Source: Bdellovibrio sp. ZAP7
GTDB lineage: Bacteria; Bdellovibrionota; FAC87; UBA2466
DNA: 64,000 nt
NCBI GenBank assembly: GCA_945878405.1
Contig: CAMCTJ010000009.1
Location: forward strand, 1 to 64,000
Reading direction: 5' to 3'
The translations under genes and the position numbers were made by a program. Below the pieces are notes generated by a model that saw nothing but the letters and a program-made list of their open reading frames with translations, was not told the DNA's origin and made no database searches. How positions within the stretch are numbered: the first letter of the stretch is position 1; each line of letters begins with the position of its first letter. Below are positions 1 through 7,450 of the stretch, piece by piece.

Positions 1-446
1 AGAATACCCGGAAAGACAACCAGGGATTCGGAAAACGTTGCGTTGCTGGCAAATCGGTTATCAAGAAGGAATGCCGGTTGCAGAATACTTTCCCCCCGAT
101 AATTGGCCCGAGTCGAAGCTTTGACCCAGCGATGAGTTCTGGGGTCATTATTTATAAAGGTAATCTTCTCGTAACTCTGAGCTAGCTCTGAATAATCGGG
201 GATCAGAAAGTTTTTGGGAATTTGTGGCCAATCTCGTATGATACCGGTGTTCGATTCTGTGTCGACAATATCCCATTGTTTCGTGTAGGCAGCCTTTCCA
301 CCGGCAATAAATCCCGCGTTCCTGCAGGCCGAACGGATTTGAAAACAATCGGGGGAAAGGTCATCCGAGGATTGAATGGAGTTCCCTCGAGCAACGAGAC
401 TTAAACACGCAAATACAGCCAACGCACCATGGATAAAAGCATTCAC
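1..446 (-). CDS. Secreted protein of unknown function, partial (C-terminus off the left edge)
   Basis: An uninterrupted minus-strand frame of about 148 codons runs from a GTG at 446-444 to the left edge. An in-frame TAG lies two codons upstream, so translation cannot begin earlier. The first residues (VNAFIHGALAVFACLSLVA) look like a signal peptide, with cleavage likely near ARGNS. The mature part has two early cysteines (PDCFQIRSAC) and is rich in aromatic and polar residues, ending here in SESLVVFPGIL. I recognise no family. No convincing Shine-Dalgarno precedes the GTG, so the start is tentative. The short open frames on other strands in this stretch lack any coding character and look like shadows of this one. 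Confidence 0.5.
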   Translation of the reverse strand, partial: MNAFIHGALAVFACLSLVARGNSIQSSDDLSPDCFQIRSACRNAGFIAGGKAAYTKQWDIVDTESNTGIIRDWPQIPKNFLIPDYSELAQSYEKITFINNDPRTHRWVKASTRANYRGESILQPAFLLDNRFASNATFSESLVVFPGI

Positions 447-507
447 TTTTCTAGAGTATCAGAAAACAGGAGGAAAAATTGTGAAGCTATTATGATTTTT
501 TAACATA

Positions 508-536
508 TTGTCCAAAAAAGTGTCAGCCCGTATATA
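508..536 (+). promoter_or_regulatory. Sigma70-like promoter candidate
   Basis: TTGTCC (508-513) and TATATA (531-536) are separated by exactly 17 bases, in an AT-rich gap between divergent genes. It would read toward the toxin-like gene at 640, leaving a leader of about 100 bases. This is pattern evidence only. Confidence 0.35.
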
Positions 537-639
537 GAATAGTCTCCCTCGCTCCAGTAGGCCAAAAGCCTCTAACGCGGCTGTTTTGATAGATTTGTTA
601 GCTATAATTTTAGTTACCGAGATTATGTCAAATTGAGAA

Positions 640-1032
640 ATGCTGGTTTATGGCCACCGTTGGTTTTTCCGTGTTGTCATTTTTGACAACACTTGTTATT
701 CTTCTTTTGTGAATCGACGCGAATATGACATCTCGGTCACCGTAAATGGAAGGCGAATCACCAAAGTGGTTATCGATCCACATTACGAGCTGAAACATAG
801 TGACTCTGTTAGCGATAACGTTATTCTGAGTCTGGTAAAACTCTTGGACGGTGGAATATTCCCGTTGCAGGAGAAAACTGGAATGTTTGAGTACTATGTT
901 ACTGATGGACTTAAATTAGAGGAAAGGCTTTACAAGCTTGTTTGGCTTTTAGAAGACAATGAACTCTATATTGGCGTTGTAAATGCTTATAGGAGAAAAA
1001 CACATGGCATTTCCAAGCGAAAAAGAACTTAA
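640..1032 (+). CDS. Hypothetical protein, candidate toxin of a two-gene module
   Basis: A 130-residue protein with no signal peptide or membrane segment. The C-terminal half (LYKLVWLLEDNELYIGVVNAYRR) has the alternating hydrophobic strand pattern seen in small single-domain toxins, and the gene overlaps a downstream XRE-type regulator. That order, small protein then helix-turn-helix protein with a 29-base overlap, is typical of higBA/relBE-like modules. I cannot place it in a named toxin family, so the function is inferred from context. The first codons (MLVYGHRWFF) have a weak ribosome binding site, and the true start could be slightly downstream. It lies in a patch rich in mobile-element debris. 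Confidence 0.5.
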   Translation: MLVYGHRWFFRVVIFDNTCYSSFVNRREYDISVTVNGRRITKVVIDPHYELKHSDSVSDNVILSLVKLLDGGIFPLQEKTGMFEYYVTDGLKLEERLYKLVWLLEDNELYIGVVNAYRRKTHGISKRKRT

Positions 1033-1306
1033 GAAAATGAGAAAAAAGCTAGATCGCGCACAAGGCTTTCTCATGCTTTCTCCAGATGCAGATGAACTAG
1101 CTAAATTTCGTTTCAAGATTTGTCAGGAGCTATTGAAATACTCTCAGAAGGAAAAGCTCAATACGGTGCAAATGGCTAAACTCCTTGGAATTCCAAAGTC
1201 GGACATGAGCCGGATCTTCAATCACCGCATTGACAGATTCAGTACTGACAAACTGGTTCGATTATTTGCCAAGATTAAGCCAGACTTTCAGCTAAAAGTC
1301 GCTTAA
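1004..1306 (+). CDS. XRE-family helix-turn-helix protein, candidate antitoxin
   Basis: The ATG at 1004 is preceded by AGGAG at a good distance, so I prefer it to the upstream in-frame ATG at 983. The product is about 100 residues. Its N-terminus is highly charged (SEKELKKMRKKLDRAQ). The C-terminal helix-turn-helix (TVQMAKLLGIPKSDMSRIFNHRIDRFSTDKLVRLF) has the classic XRE spacing. The start lies inside the preceding small gene, so the two are translationally coupled. The likely role is a DNA-binding antitoxin and autorepressor. Its stop codon overlaps the 3' end of an opposite-strand gene remnant. Confidence 0.7.
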   Translation: MAFPSEKELKKMRKKLDRAQGFLMLSPDADELAKFRFKICQELLKYSQKEKLNTVQMAKLLGIPKSDMSRIFNHRIDRFSTDKLVRLFAKIKPDFQLKVA

Positions 1307-1518
1307 CACTTAAGCTTCTTAAGCTCCCGTTTGATAGCCGTCCGGCTATACCCAAAATGTTCCACAAGTTTCTGCTCAGTCCAGCCCTCGCTAAATCGAA
1401 GTCGCGCCAGCTCGTTCGTATCTAGCCTGACCCTTTTCCATACCGCTGCATACTCATCTTCAACAGTAAGTGGTTCGCCCACTATGGAGTAGCCTCCACC
1501 AGATTGGTATATTCCGGG
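1303..1518 (-). pseudogene. 3' remnant of a helix-turn-helix (recombinase-like) gene
   Basis: The minus strand is open for about 70 codons, ending at TAA (1305-1303). It encodes a coherent C-terminus with YSIVGEPLTVEDEYAAVW and then a helix-turn-helix, WTEQKLVEHFGYSRTAIK, before a basic tail KRELKKLKC. This layout resembles the C-terminal DNA-binding part of recombinases of the resolvase type, but the assignment is tentative. No start codon or N-terminal domain is present. The frame runs into the left end of the IS element, and no matching 5' part is seen beyond the element. I read it as a decayed gene whose front was lost during or before the insertion. Confidence 0.5.
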
Positions 1519-2824
1519 GACATCCTTAACACTTCATACCGGGCACATCGTTTACACTTTTAGGCATATCAAACTCAAAACCGGGGGAGACATATGCCTT
1601 GGATGGAGACGTGTGTTATGGACGAGAGAACTAAGTTCATTGGTCGTTTGCTTTCTGGCGAAAAGATGGCGGTACTGTGCAGGGAGTTTGGGATTTCGCG
1701 AGTGACTGGCCACAAGATTTGGAATCGTTATCAGCAAGACGGTAATAGGGGGCTTTACAATAAAACGCGAGCTCCAAATAAGCATCCCAATCAAACGCCT
1801 TACGAAATAGAACGGCTCATCATTCATTTAAAGAGCGAAAAACCAAGTTGGGGTACTCCCAAGATTCGCGAGATAATTCAAAGCAAGTATCCGAGTGTTA
1901 AAGCTCCTTCGACAAGTACTGTGCATAATATTTTAGAGCGTCATGATTTGGTGAAGAAACGTAGGCAACGAAGCAAATTCAAAGCTACAGCAAGTTATCT
2001 TTAAAATCCTACTGAACCCAATGATTTGTGGTGCACAGATTTTAAGGGGCAGTTTCGGATGAAAAACAAAGAGTACTGCTATCCACTTACTCTTTCTGAT
2101 TTTGCAAGTCGCTATTTAATTCTTTGTGAATCTCTTAACTCAACGGCGGAAAGCCCTTGTTTTCCTATTTTCGAGCAAGCTTTTAAGGAATACGGGCTAC
2201 CTGTTGCAATTAGTAGTGATAATGGATGTCCCTTCGCAAGTGGAATGTCTCTGTGGAATTTAACTAGGCTTTCGGTGTGGTGGATTCGGCTTGGGATAAA
2301 ACTAGAGAGAATAGAACCGGGCAATCCACAGCAGAATGGCCGGCACGAAAGAATGCATCGTACTCTCAAACTGGAGGCGACTCACCCATCCAGAAATAAT
2401 TTACTGCAACAGCAGGAAACATTCGATGCATTCAGGCAGCAATTTAATTTCGAAAGGCCGCATCAAGCTCTCGACATGAAATGTCCGGCTAAGATCTACA
2501 AGCAATCTCCTAGACCGTATCAGGGTCTACCAGACCTTGCTTACCCAGGAGCGGATAAAACCGTGATGATTTCCAACTGTGGGAAGATCAGCATCAGTCG
2601 AAATGCAAAAATCAGTATCAGCCGCGCATTCGCTAATCAACCCGTGGGTTTGATACAAGTAGACTCTGGAGTATGGCAGGTCGATTTTATGAGTTATACT
2701 CTTGGTTACTTTGACGAGGAGAGCCGAAAATTTTCTGCTAATGAAGATCCTTTCGGGCTCCGTTTAGATAGGGGAATTTAAAAACCTGTAAAGCATGTGC
2801 CTCTAAAAAAGTGTAAAGGATGAT
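1519..2824 (+). mobile_element. IS481-family insertion sequence
   Basis: The element of about 1.3 kb carries one IS481-type transposase frame. Its ends form imperfect inverted repeats: CATCCTT at 1521-1527 matches AAGGATG at 2816-2822, and further matched blocks (ACACTT, GGCACAT, TTTACA) continue inward at both ends. Outer boundaries are approximate to a few bases, and I could not define a target duplication with confidence. The left end abuts the helix-turn-helix gene remnant, and the right end lies about 75 bases before the promoter of the RelE-type module. Confidence 0.7.
1594..2781 (+). pseudogene. IS481-family transposase with an internal stop codon
   Basis: The reading frame opens with PWMETCVMDERTKFI, the usual IS481-family N-terminus, after a GGGGGAGA ribosome binding site. 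A helix-turn-helix follows (AVLCREFGISRVTGHKIW), then the DDE catalytic core. The acidic residues are visible at WCTDFKGQ, SSDNGCPF and NGRHERMH. A single TAA at 2002-2004 interrupts the frame just before NPTEPNDLWCTDF, and both halves stay in the same frame, so this is a nonsense change and not a frameshift. The catalytic half alone starts late and lacks the DNA-binding domain. The copy is probably inactive unless the stop is read through. Confidence 0.8.
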
Positions 2825-2900
2825 CCACTTTGTACATACCCTGCTTATAAGACAATGTGCTAGATATTATGGCTCTTCAGTTTATTCCCCTGGGCGAGTT

Positions 2901-2939
2901 TTGACATTACCAAAAAGACATATTACAAATAAGTAATGT
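2901..2939 (+). promoter_or_regulatory. Promoter with overlapping inverted repeat, RelE/XRE module
   Basis: TTGACA (2901-2906) and TACAAA (2924-2929) are 17 bases apart. The 7-base arms ACATTAC (2904-2910) and GTAATGT (2933-2939) form an inverted repeat bracketing the -10 box, and a related half-site lies at 2918-2926. This is a plausible operator for autoregulation by the downstream XRE protein. The predicted transcription start falls at or very near the ATG at 2936. Confidence 0.55.
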
Positions 2940-3220
2940 GGATGGTGCTCGAAAGTAAAAGCGTAAGAAAGCAACTTGATAAATGCCCGAAAGAAATAGT
3001 TAAACAATATGAAGCGTGGAAGAAAGTGGTGGAGCTTTCGGGGCCACACGCATTACGAGCAATTCCTGGATTTAGAGATCATGCGCTTAAAGGAGAATGG
3101 TTAGGTGCGAGGAGTTCCTCTCTTAACGTCCAGTGGCGAGTGATTTATTTAATTGAGAATAGAACCATTCAAATCAAAGTATTGGAGTTAACAGCCCATG
3201 ACTACCGGAAAAAAAGTTAA
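2936..3220 (+). CDS. RelE/ParE-superfamily toxin
   Basis: A 94-residue protein with the RelE-fold layout: a helical N-terminus (SKSVRKQLDKCPKEIVKQYEAW), a central basic region (GFRDHALKGEWLGARSSSLN), and the strand motif WRVIYLIENRTIQIKVLEL ending in HDYRK. Family members of this type cleave mRNA on the ribosome. The gene overlaps the downstream XRE gene by 23 bases, giving a toxin-first order like higBA. The start may be ATG 2936 or ATG 2942. Neither has a Shine-Dalgarno, and a promoter lies immediately upstream, so leaderless translation is likely. Confidence 0.8.
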   Translation: MWMVLESKSVRKQLDKCPKEIVKQYEAWKKVVELSGPHALRAIPGFRDHALKGEWLGARSSSLNVQWRVIYLIENRTIQIKVLELTAHDYRKKS

Positions 3221-3488
3221 AAAAGTTTCGCAGGAAGGTTTTGTTCGTTCAAAACCAAGAGTACGCCTTACAACAGGAGAGATTCTGGCCATTTTACGCG
3301 AAAAGAATGAATTGACTCAAAATGAACTCGCCCAAAAAGCAGGTCTCACACAAGCCACTATTTCTAGCCTGGAAAGCAATCGAATTAGTTTGGGTGTAGA
3401 AAGAGCTAAAGCTTTGGCAAAAGTACTCCACGTACACCCAGCCGTTCTGCTTTTCCCCGACTGGGAGCATGAAGGAAGAGCAGCGTGA
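3198..3488 (+). CDS. XRE-family antitoxin
   Basis: A 96-residue protein. The basic N-terminal arm is followed by a standard XRE helix-turn-helix from about residue 28 to 83 (GEILAILREKNELTQNELAQ, then KAGLTQATISSLESNRISLG). It overlaps the 3' end of the RelE-type toxin gene and is its expected neutralising partner and autorepressor. The inverted repeat at 2904-2939 is the candidate operator. After its stop there are only short open codons, with no sign of a third gene. Confidence 0.8.
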   Translation: MTTGKKVKKVSQEGFVRSKPRVRLTTGEILAILREKNELTQNELAQKAGLTQATISSLESNRISLGVERAKALAKVLHVHPAVLLFPDWEHEGRAA

Positions 3489-3658
3489 GCGTAAGTCAGG
3501 TGCTGATACTCAAAGTAGTCATTTAAAGGACTTAAGGAGAGCGTTTCCTTGGGATTGTTGACGGATAATTACGGTGTCTTGAATCGACTGGATTTGAGGA
3601 TTAATAGCTGCATCGCTGAGCTCACCCCTTTTTCTTCTCGACGAAACCCATCTCATTT

Positions 3659-3895
3659 TTACCTAGAGGAACTCCCTAATTTTTCACGGCCCAAAATTAA
3701 TCCGTGCGAAGTATCGTAAGGAGAAATACCCAAGGTGACTTTATCACCCACTAAAACACGGATATGAAATTTTCGGAGTCTGCCGGAGAGCTTTGCTCCA
3801 AGAACTCGGCCATCTGCGAGCGTTACGAAAAAACGGCTTCCTGAAAGAGCTTCAGAAACTATTCCATCTACTTTTACTAAATCTTCTTTGCTCAT
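3659..3895 (-). CDS. infA: Translation initiation factor IF-1
   Basis: A 78-residue protein close to the usual IF-1 length of about 72. It forms a single OB-fold domain. Hallmarks are the start MSKEDLVKVDGIVSEAL, the central KLSGRLRKFHIRVLVGDKVT and the SPYD motif followed by GLILGR. IF-1 binds the ribosomal A site and assists IF-2 and IF-3 at initiation. The C-terminus (EKLGSSSR) is slightly longer and more serine-rich than usual. The gene stands apart from any ribosomal-protein operon, downstream of an RRM protein on the same strand and separated from it by a 12-bp hairpin. Confidence 0.93.
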   Translation of the reverse strand: MSKEDLVKVDGIVSEALSGSRFFVTLADGRVLGAKLSGRLRKFHIRVLVGDKVTLGISPYDTSHGLILGREKLGSSSR

Positions 3896-3910
3896 AGTTT
3901 TGAAATCCCA

Positions 3911-3951
3911 TTTCGGGCCTCATTCGATGGAAATTCGACTGAGGCCCGAAA
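3911..3951. other. 12-bp hairpin between RRM gene and infA
   Basis: TTTCGGGCCTCA (3911-3922) pairs perfectly with TGAGGCCCGAAA (3940-3951) around a 17-base loop. On the minus strand, the direction of both neighbouring genes, no T-run follows the stem, so it is not a standard intrinsic terminator. It may act as a processing or stability element, or as a Rho-assisted stop between the two genes. Confidence 0.55.
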
Positions 3952-3967
3952 AAATTATAAAGAAAGT

Positions 3968-4240
3968 TTAATAAGACCGTCTGGGACGATCTTCTTTAGG
4001 ACGCGCCTCATTTACTTTAATTTGTCGTCCGTCGACTTCACGACCATCAAGATTAGAAATCACAGTTTGCGCTTCTTCGGATGTAGACATCTCTACGAAG
4101 CCAAAGCCTTTTGACCGTCCAGTGTCTCTATCAATAATAAGCTGACAAGAAACAACAGAACCGTGCTGGCTGAAAAGATTCGTAATTGAATCTTCAGTAG
4201 AAGAGAAGGCAAGATTGCCAATATATAATTTAGTACCCAC
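3968..4240 (-). CDS. Small RRM-domain RNA-binding protein
   Basis: The GTG at 4240-4238 follows GGAGG with six bases between, and is better supported than any upstream start. The product is 90 residues, one RNA recognition motif. RNP2 is seen as KLYIGNLAF near residue 4 and RNP1 as KGFGFVEM near residue 44. A short basic C-terminal tail follows (RPKEDRPRRSY). Bacterial proteins of this type resemble the cyanobacterial Rbp cold-inducible proteins and bind single-stranded RNA. Its long upstream region, about 230 bases shared with a divergent lipoprotein gene, could hold a regulated leader, but I see no defined motif. Confidence 0.88.
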   Translation of the reverse strand: MGTKLYIGNLAFSSTEDSITNLFSQHGSVVSCQLIIDRDTGRSKGFGFVEMSTSEEAQTVISNLDGREVDGRQIKVNEARPKEDRPRRSY

Positions 4241-4474
4241 GAAAGACCTCCAACAGGTAAGTGGAGCCAAGAGAGAAAATCGGTGAGCACCTTGCCCAGA
4301 GGTCTTCTAATTCGACTGGGGCCAATCTAGCCCATTGTCCTGTGAATAGCTCTCTATTTCTTTTGCATCACAATTTCAGAATTTCTTCACAATTTCTCCT
4401 CAGGTTTTCCATAAGAGTTTGTGTGCTGTGCGTCGATACGTCCTTACGTGCTTAATAAACTAGGAGGAATTTAA

Positions 4475-5317
4475 ATGCGTGGACTACTTCTGATTACTGG
4501 TTTGTCTGTCCTTGCTTTATCTGGATGTAAGACCCCCCAAAAAGCTTATTTCCAAGAAATCTATAAGCTAGGGGTGATTCCTTTTAGCAATCCCGTGTCT
4601 GAGCTGGGAACCGGAACCCCCCTGACCGGAAAACCCGGAAACGTCATTGCGATGGCTCCTCCTACGCGATGTTTTCCTGATGAATTCAAAGGAAAACCCA
4701 CTGATTTGCGTTGGGCTTCAGACATTATTATCCCGCCCACCTATAAAAAAATGACATTTACCTTCGATGCAAATTTTAACTCCTTGATGGCAGTGGGAAC
4801 TCCCGGAGTTCAATTCAATCTTACTGGGAACAAAGTGCAAACGGTTGAACTAGAAATTCGCGACGCTCAAATTGAAATGATAGACACCATTTCTTTGAAG
4901 GAGTTTTATGCAACAGGAATGAGTGAAAGCTGCAAAGATACTCTCATGAGTTATCCCTTTATTATGGAAGCCTTAAAAGTAAATTCAATGAGCTTTACTT
5001 TCTTTGACTCTTTTGGGGGTAAATTTAATCTGACCTCAGCTAATATTGGGGACGTCGCTTTCTTTGGAGGAGATGTCCAGTGGTACATTGAACAGGGCTC
5101 AAAACTGGTGGTTCTGACTCCCAAATACATCGGATACAAGCTTGCCCAATTACGCTCCGAAGATGAGGGCTCTGTTAATCTGACTTGTAGTGAAATCAAA
5201 AAAGGTGAATATGTTTGGTTAAATGGAATTCCTGACCAAAGCGATGGGAACCGACAGCTCAAACTACCTCGGGGATTTGGGCTTCGGCTAAGAAAACAAA
5301 TCACCACGACTCATTAA
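4475..5317 (+). CDS. Lipoprotein of unknown function
   Basis: A 280-residue protein with a clear type II signal peptide: MRGLLLITGLSVLALSGC, with lipobox LSGC and lipidated Cys18. An excellent ribosome binding site (AGGAGG, seven bases before ATG) sets the start. The mature protein is mostly beta-prone with scattered cysteines (TRCFPDE, ESCKDT, LTCSEI) and contains no motif I recognise. It is transcribed divergently from the RRM gene and precedes the secreted protease by 76 bases on the same strand. Export and lipidation would rely on the Lgt and Lnt encoded near 37-39 kb. Confidence 0.75.
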   Translation: MRGLLLITGLSVLALSGCKTPQKAYFQEIYKLGVIPFSNPVSELGTGTPLTGKPGNVIAMAPPTRCFPDEFKGKPTDLRWASDIIIPPTYKKMTFTFDANFNSLMAVGTPGVQFNLTGNKVQTVELEIRDAQIEMIDTISLKEFYATGMSESCKDTLMSYPFIMEALKVNSMSFTFFDSFGGKFNLTSANIGDVAFFGGDVQWYIEQGSKLVVLTPKYIGYKLAQLRSEDEGSVNLTCSEIKKGEYVWLNGIPDQSDGNRQLKLPRGFGLRLRKQITTTH

Positions 5318-5332
5318 AATTAGACTACCGAA

Positions 5333-5393
5333 TTTCCCCGGATAGAGGTAAAGTCCCTGAAAATAAAGACTTTGCTTCTATCCAGGGGGAATC
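5333..5393 (+). promoter_or_regulatory. Large hairpin covering the ribosome binding site of the protease gene
   Basis: The left arm 5333-5355 pairs with the right arm 5368-5391 around a 12-base loop. There are about 22-24 base pairs, with one or two bulged bases at 5384-5385 and two or three G-U pairs. The right arm contains GGGGGAA, the only Shine-Dalgarno for the ATG at 5394, so a folded transcript would hide it. There is no T-run after the stem, which argues against a terminator. Confidence 0.6.
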
Positions 5394-6251
5394 ATGAAAA
5401 AATATCTCGTTGGCCTTGTGATTGGACTTCAAACTTTAAACGCCTGGGCCTTGCCTCTACCGACACCCAATCTGATTGAAAACTTGCTTGTGAACGGTCT
5501 TCCGAAAGACTTTACCAAAAATTACGACTTTGAAGGAATCATTGCTCTTTCCAACTGTTCAGGAAGCTTGGTTCGGTTTGTAGATTCTCGTGAAACAGAT
5601 CTTGCGATGGTATTAACTAATGGCCATTGTTTAGAAGGCGGATTTCTTCAGCCCGGAGAAATCGTGGTTGATCAAAAAGCCTCTCGATCGATCACTATTC
5701 TTAACAAAAATGCTAACTCCCTTGGGCGAGTGGGCGCTACCAAGATTCTCTACGGAACCATGACCAAAACGGATATGGCTCTTTATCAACTTGAGAAAAC
5801 ATATGAGCAAATCACAACTGCTTTCAATGTACACCCCTTAACTTTGGCAGCCGATTATGCTGAGAAAAAAACCGATATTGAAATCTTATCGGGTTATTGG
5901 AAGCGAGGTTACTCCTGCCAGCATGACGGTCTTGTTCACCAAATTAAAGAAGGGGGTTGGGTCTGGGAAGATTCCATTCGCTATAGCCAACCAGGTTGTG
6001 AGACCATTCCAGGAACCTCTGGATCGCCCATTCTCGAAAAAGGAACCAAAGTAGTGATTGGGGTAAACAATACCGGCAACGAGAGCGGAGAAAAGTGCAC
6101 AGAAAATAATCCGTGTGAAATTGATCCCAATGGCCAAGTGACCTATAAAAAGGGTTTAAATTACGGACAGCAAACAGCATGGATTTATGATTGCATGACT
6201 GCTGATCACCGAATCGATCTTACTTTGCCAAACTGTCGTTTACCTAAATAG
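5394..6251 (+). CDS. Secreted trypsin-like serine protease (S1/V8 fold)
   Basis: A 285-residue protein with a signal peptide ending near NAWALP. The catalytic triad is recognisable: His in LTNGHCLEGG, Asp in TKTDMALYQL, and Ser in PGTSGSPIL. Cysteines flank the His and Ser loops (SNCSGS, GHC, SQPGCE), as in chymotrypsin-fold enzymes. The C-terminal tail holds further cysteines (EKCTENNPCE, YDCMT, NCRLP), suggesting a disulfide-rich periplasmic or extracellular enzyme. Predatory and scavenging bacteria often encode many of these. Expression may be limited by the hairpin directly upstream. The 3' end overlaps a convergent nitroreductase gene by 8 bases. Confidence 0.87.
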   Translation: MKKYLVGLVIGLQTLNAWALPLPTPNLIENLLVNGLPKDFTKNYDFEGIIALSNCSGSLVRFVDSRETDLAMVLTNGHCLEGGFLQPGEIVVDQKASRSITILNKNANSLGRVGATKILYGTMTKTDMALYQLEKTYEQITTAFNVHPLTLAADYAEKKTDIEILSGYWKRGYSCQHDGLVHQIKEGGWVWEDSIRYSQPGCETIPGTSGSPILEKGTKVVIGVNNTGNESGEKCTENNPCEIDPNGQVTYKKGLNYGQQTAWIYDCMTADHRIDLTLPNCRLPK

Positions 6252-6975
6252 TTTTAATAAACCAGGAACGGGGACCTCGTATTCGCGGAAGGGTTACGCC
6301 ATCTTCTCGGCGTTTTCCTATGGCTATAACCATGGGAACCAGAGCGTCACCGGGAAGTTTTAAGATCTTTTTGACTCTTCGACTATCCATCCCTTCCATG
6401 GGGCAAGTATCAAAGCCAAAAGCCCGAACGGCTAACATAAAGTTTTCGCAAGCAAGAGCTGTAGTTTTGGTGGCCCAAATTTTCATGTCATGAGAACTCA
6501 TGGGTTCTCTGGAAACGGGCTTCCAAAAACCTAAGATGAAAAAGCCTATGCACTTTAGTAATCCCAAAACTCCAAAACGTCCTTGGGTATACATCAAGGG
6601 AGCTATCTTACGGTAATAAAGCCAAGCTGCCTTTGGAATACGAGTGCCCTGCTTTTCGGCTTTTTCCAACTGTTCTTTCATATCTTCACAGTTTCGCTTC
6701 CAAGTTCGAGTCCTCGCAATACAGACTACTAATTCAGCTGCAGTTGCGGCTGCAGCCTGTGAGAAGCAAGCTTTGACGAGTTCTGATTTAGATTCAGGAT
6801 TTCGCACCCAATAAAATTCCCAGGGTTGTAGGTTTGAGGAATTGGGGGCAAGCAAAGCAAGGTCCAAAGCTTTTTCGATAACCTCACCAGGAACCGGAGT
6901 TTTATCAAATAAACGGATGCTGCGTCTCGATTCGATGATATCGACAAGCGCCTTAATCGAGTCGTTAGATTGCAT
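6244..6975 (-). CDS. Nitroreductase-family FMN oxidoreductase
   Basis: A 243-residue protein with family hallmarks: RRSIRLFDKTPVP near residue 17, LLAPNSSNLQPWEFYWV (FMN-binding) near 40, and the C-terminal NFMLAVRAFGFDTCPMEGMD. Such enzymes use NAD(P)H to reduce nitro groups, quinones or related substrates; the natural substrate here is unknown. A central insertion around residues 100-150 (aromatic, LGLLKCIGFFILGFW) is longer than in the shortest members. GAGG lies four bases before ATG. It is the last gene of a minus-strand set with DUF2867, the photolyase-like gene and DUF2237. Confidence 0.87.
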   Translation of the reverse strand: MQSNDSIKALVDIIESRRSIRLFDKTPVPGEVIEKALDLALLAPNSSNLQPWEFYWVRNPESKSELVKACFSQAAAATAAELVVCIARTRTWKRNCEDMKEQLEKAEKQGTRIPKAAWLYYRKIAPLMYTQGRFGVLGLLKCIGFFILGFWKPVSREPMSSHDMKIWATKTTALACENFMLAVRAFGFDTCPMEGMDSRRVKKILKLPGDALVPMVIAIGKRREDGVTLPRIRGPRSWFIKTI

Positions 6976-6988
6976 GGGACCTCATTTC

Positions 6989-7450
6989 TCAAAGACGGTT
7001 TAACAAAAACTTAAAAACAGCTTTGTGAGCTGGCTTAACAAGTGCCATGTAACTCCTCCCTCGAAGGTTATGAAACCTTACTCTGCTACTTAAGATAACT
7101 TTCTCCTGATTACGAACAATGCTGATACCAATATGTGCAGTAAACGGTTTGTTGACGAAAATCCCCACTCGCTCATCGGCACCCATGTCTTGCCATTGGA
7201 ATCGTTCAAAATCCAACTTGGAAAAACCAAACGGGGACAAAACCCGTTCCTTCATTCTCAGCACAGTTAAAAAAGGAACGGGAATATCTCTGAGCATCCG
7301 GTGCACTAATTGTTCTGCCGTTTCATCAGCCGCCAATCCGGGAAGGACTCTGGCAAAGGCGTCTTCATAGTCTGCGAGGGTTAAAGTGTCTTTGATGGGG
7401 CTTCTTTCTGGAAGAGAAATCTCCTGAGCTCTCGAGAAGTCTTTAACCAC
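6989..7450 (-). CDS. DUF2867-family protein
   Basis: A 153-residue protein. The C-terminal pattern HNLRGRSYMALVKPAHKAVFKFLLNRL matches the conserved end of DUF2867 proteins, which normally finish with a (G)R.Y...I.P.H motif. The middle carries IPVPFLTVLRMKERVLSPFGF, also typical. The biochemical role of the family is unknown to me. It overlaps the photolyase-like gene by 8 bases and sits 13 bases upstream of the nitroreductase, so it belongs to that operon. No signal peptide is visible. Confidence 0.7.
   Translation of the reverse strand: MVKDFSRAQEISLPERSPIKDTLTLADYEDAFARVLPGLAADETAEQLVHRMLRDIPVPFLTVLRMKERVLSPFGFSKLDFERFQWQDMGADERVGIFVNKPFTAHIGISIVRNQEKVILSSRVRFHNLRGRSYMALVKPAHKAVFKFLLNRL

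Noticed and set aside
148..404. Three short overlapping frames in the first 400 bases
   Set aside because: The continuous frame 446-1 on the minus strand has a signal peptide and a GTG start, and the shorter frames are shadows of it or of each other.
3519..3656. A 45-codon minus-strand frame downstream of infA (begins MRWVSSRRKRGELSDAAINP)
   Set aside because: It is open and basic, but it lacks a good ribosome binding site, starts right after the infA stop, and resembles no known small protein. I kept it out of the gene list; ribosome profiling could revive it.
3911..3951. Hairpin between RRM gene and infA as an intrinsic terminator
   Set aside because: The stem is perfect, but there is no T-run after it in the transcribed (minus) direction, so I list it as a hairpin of unknown role.
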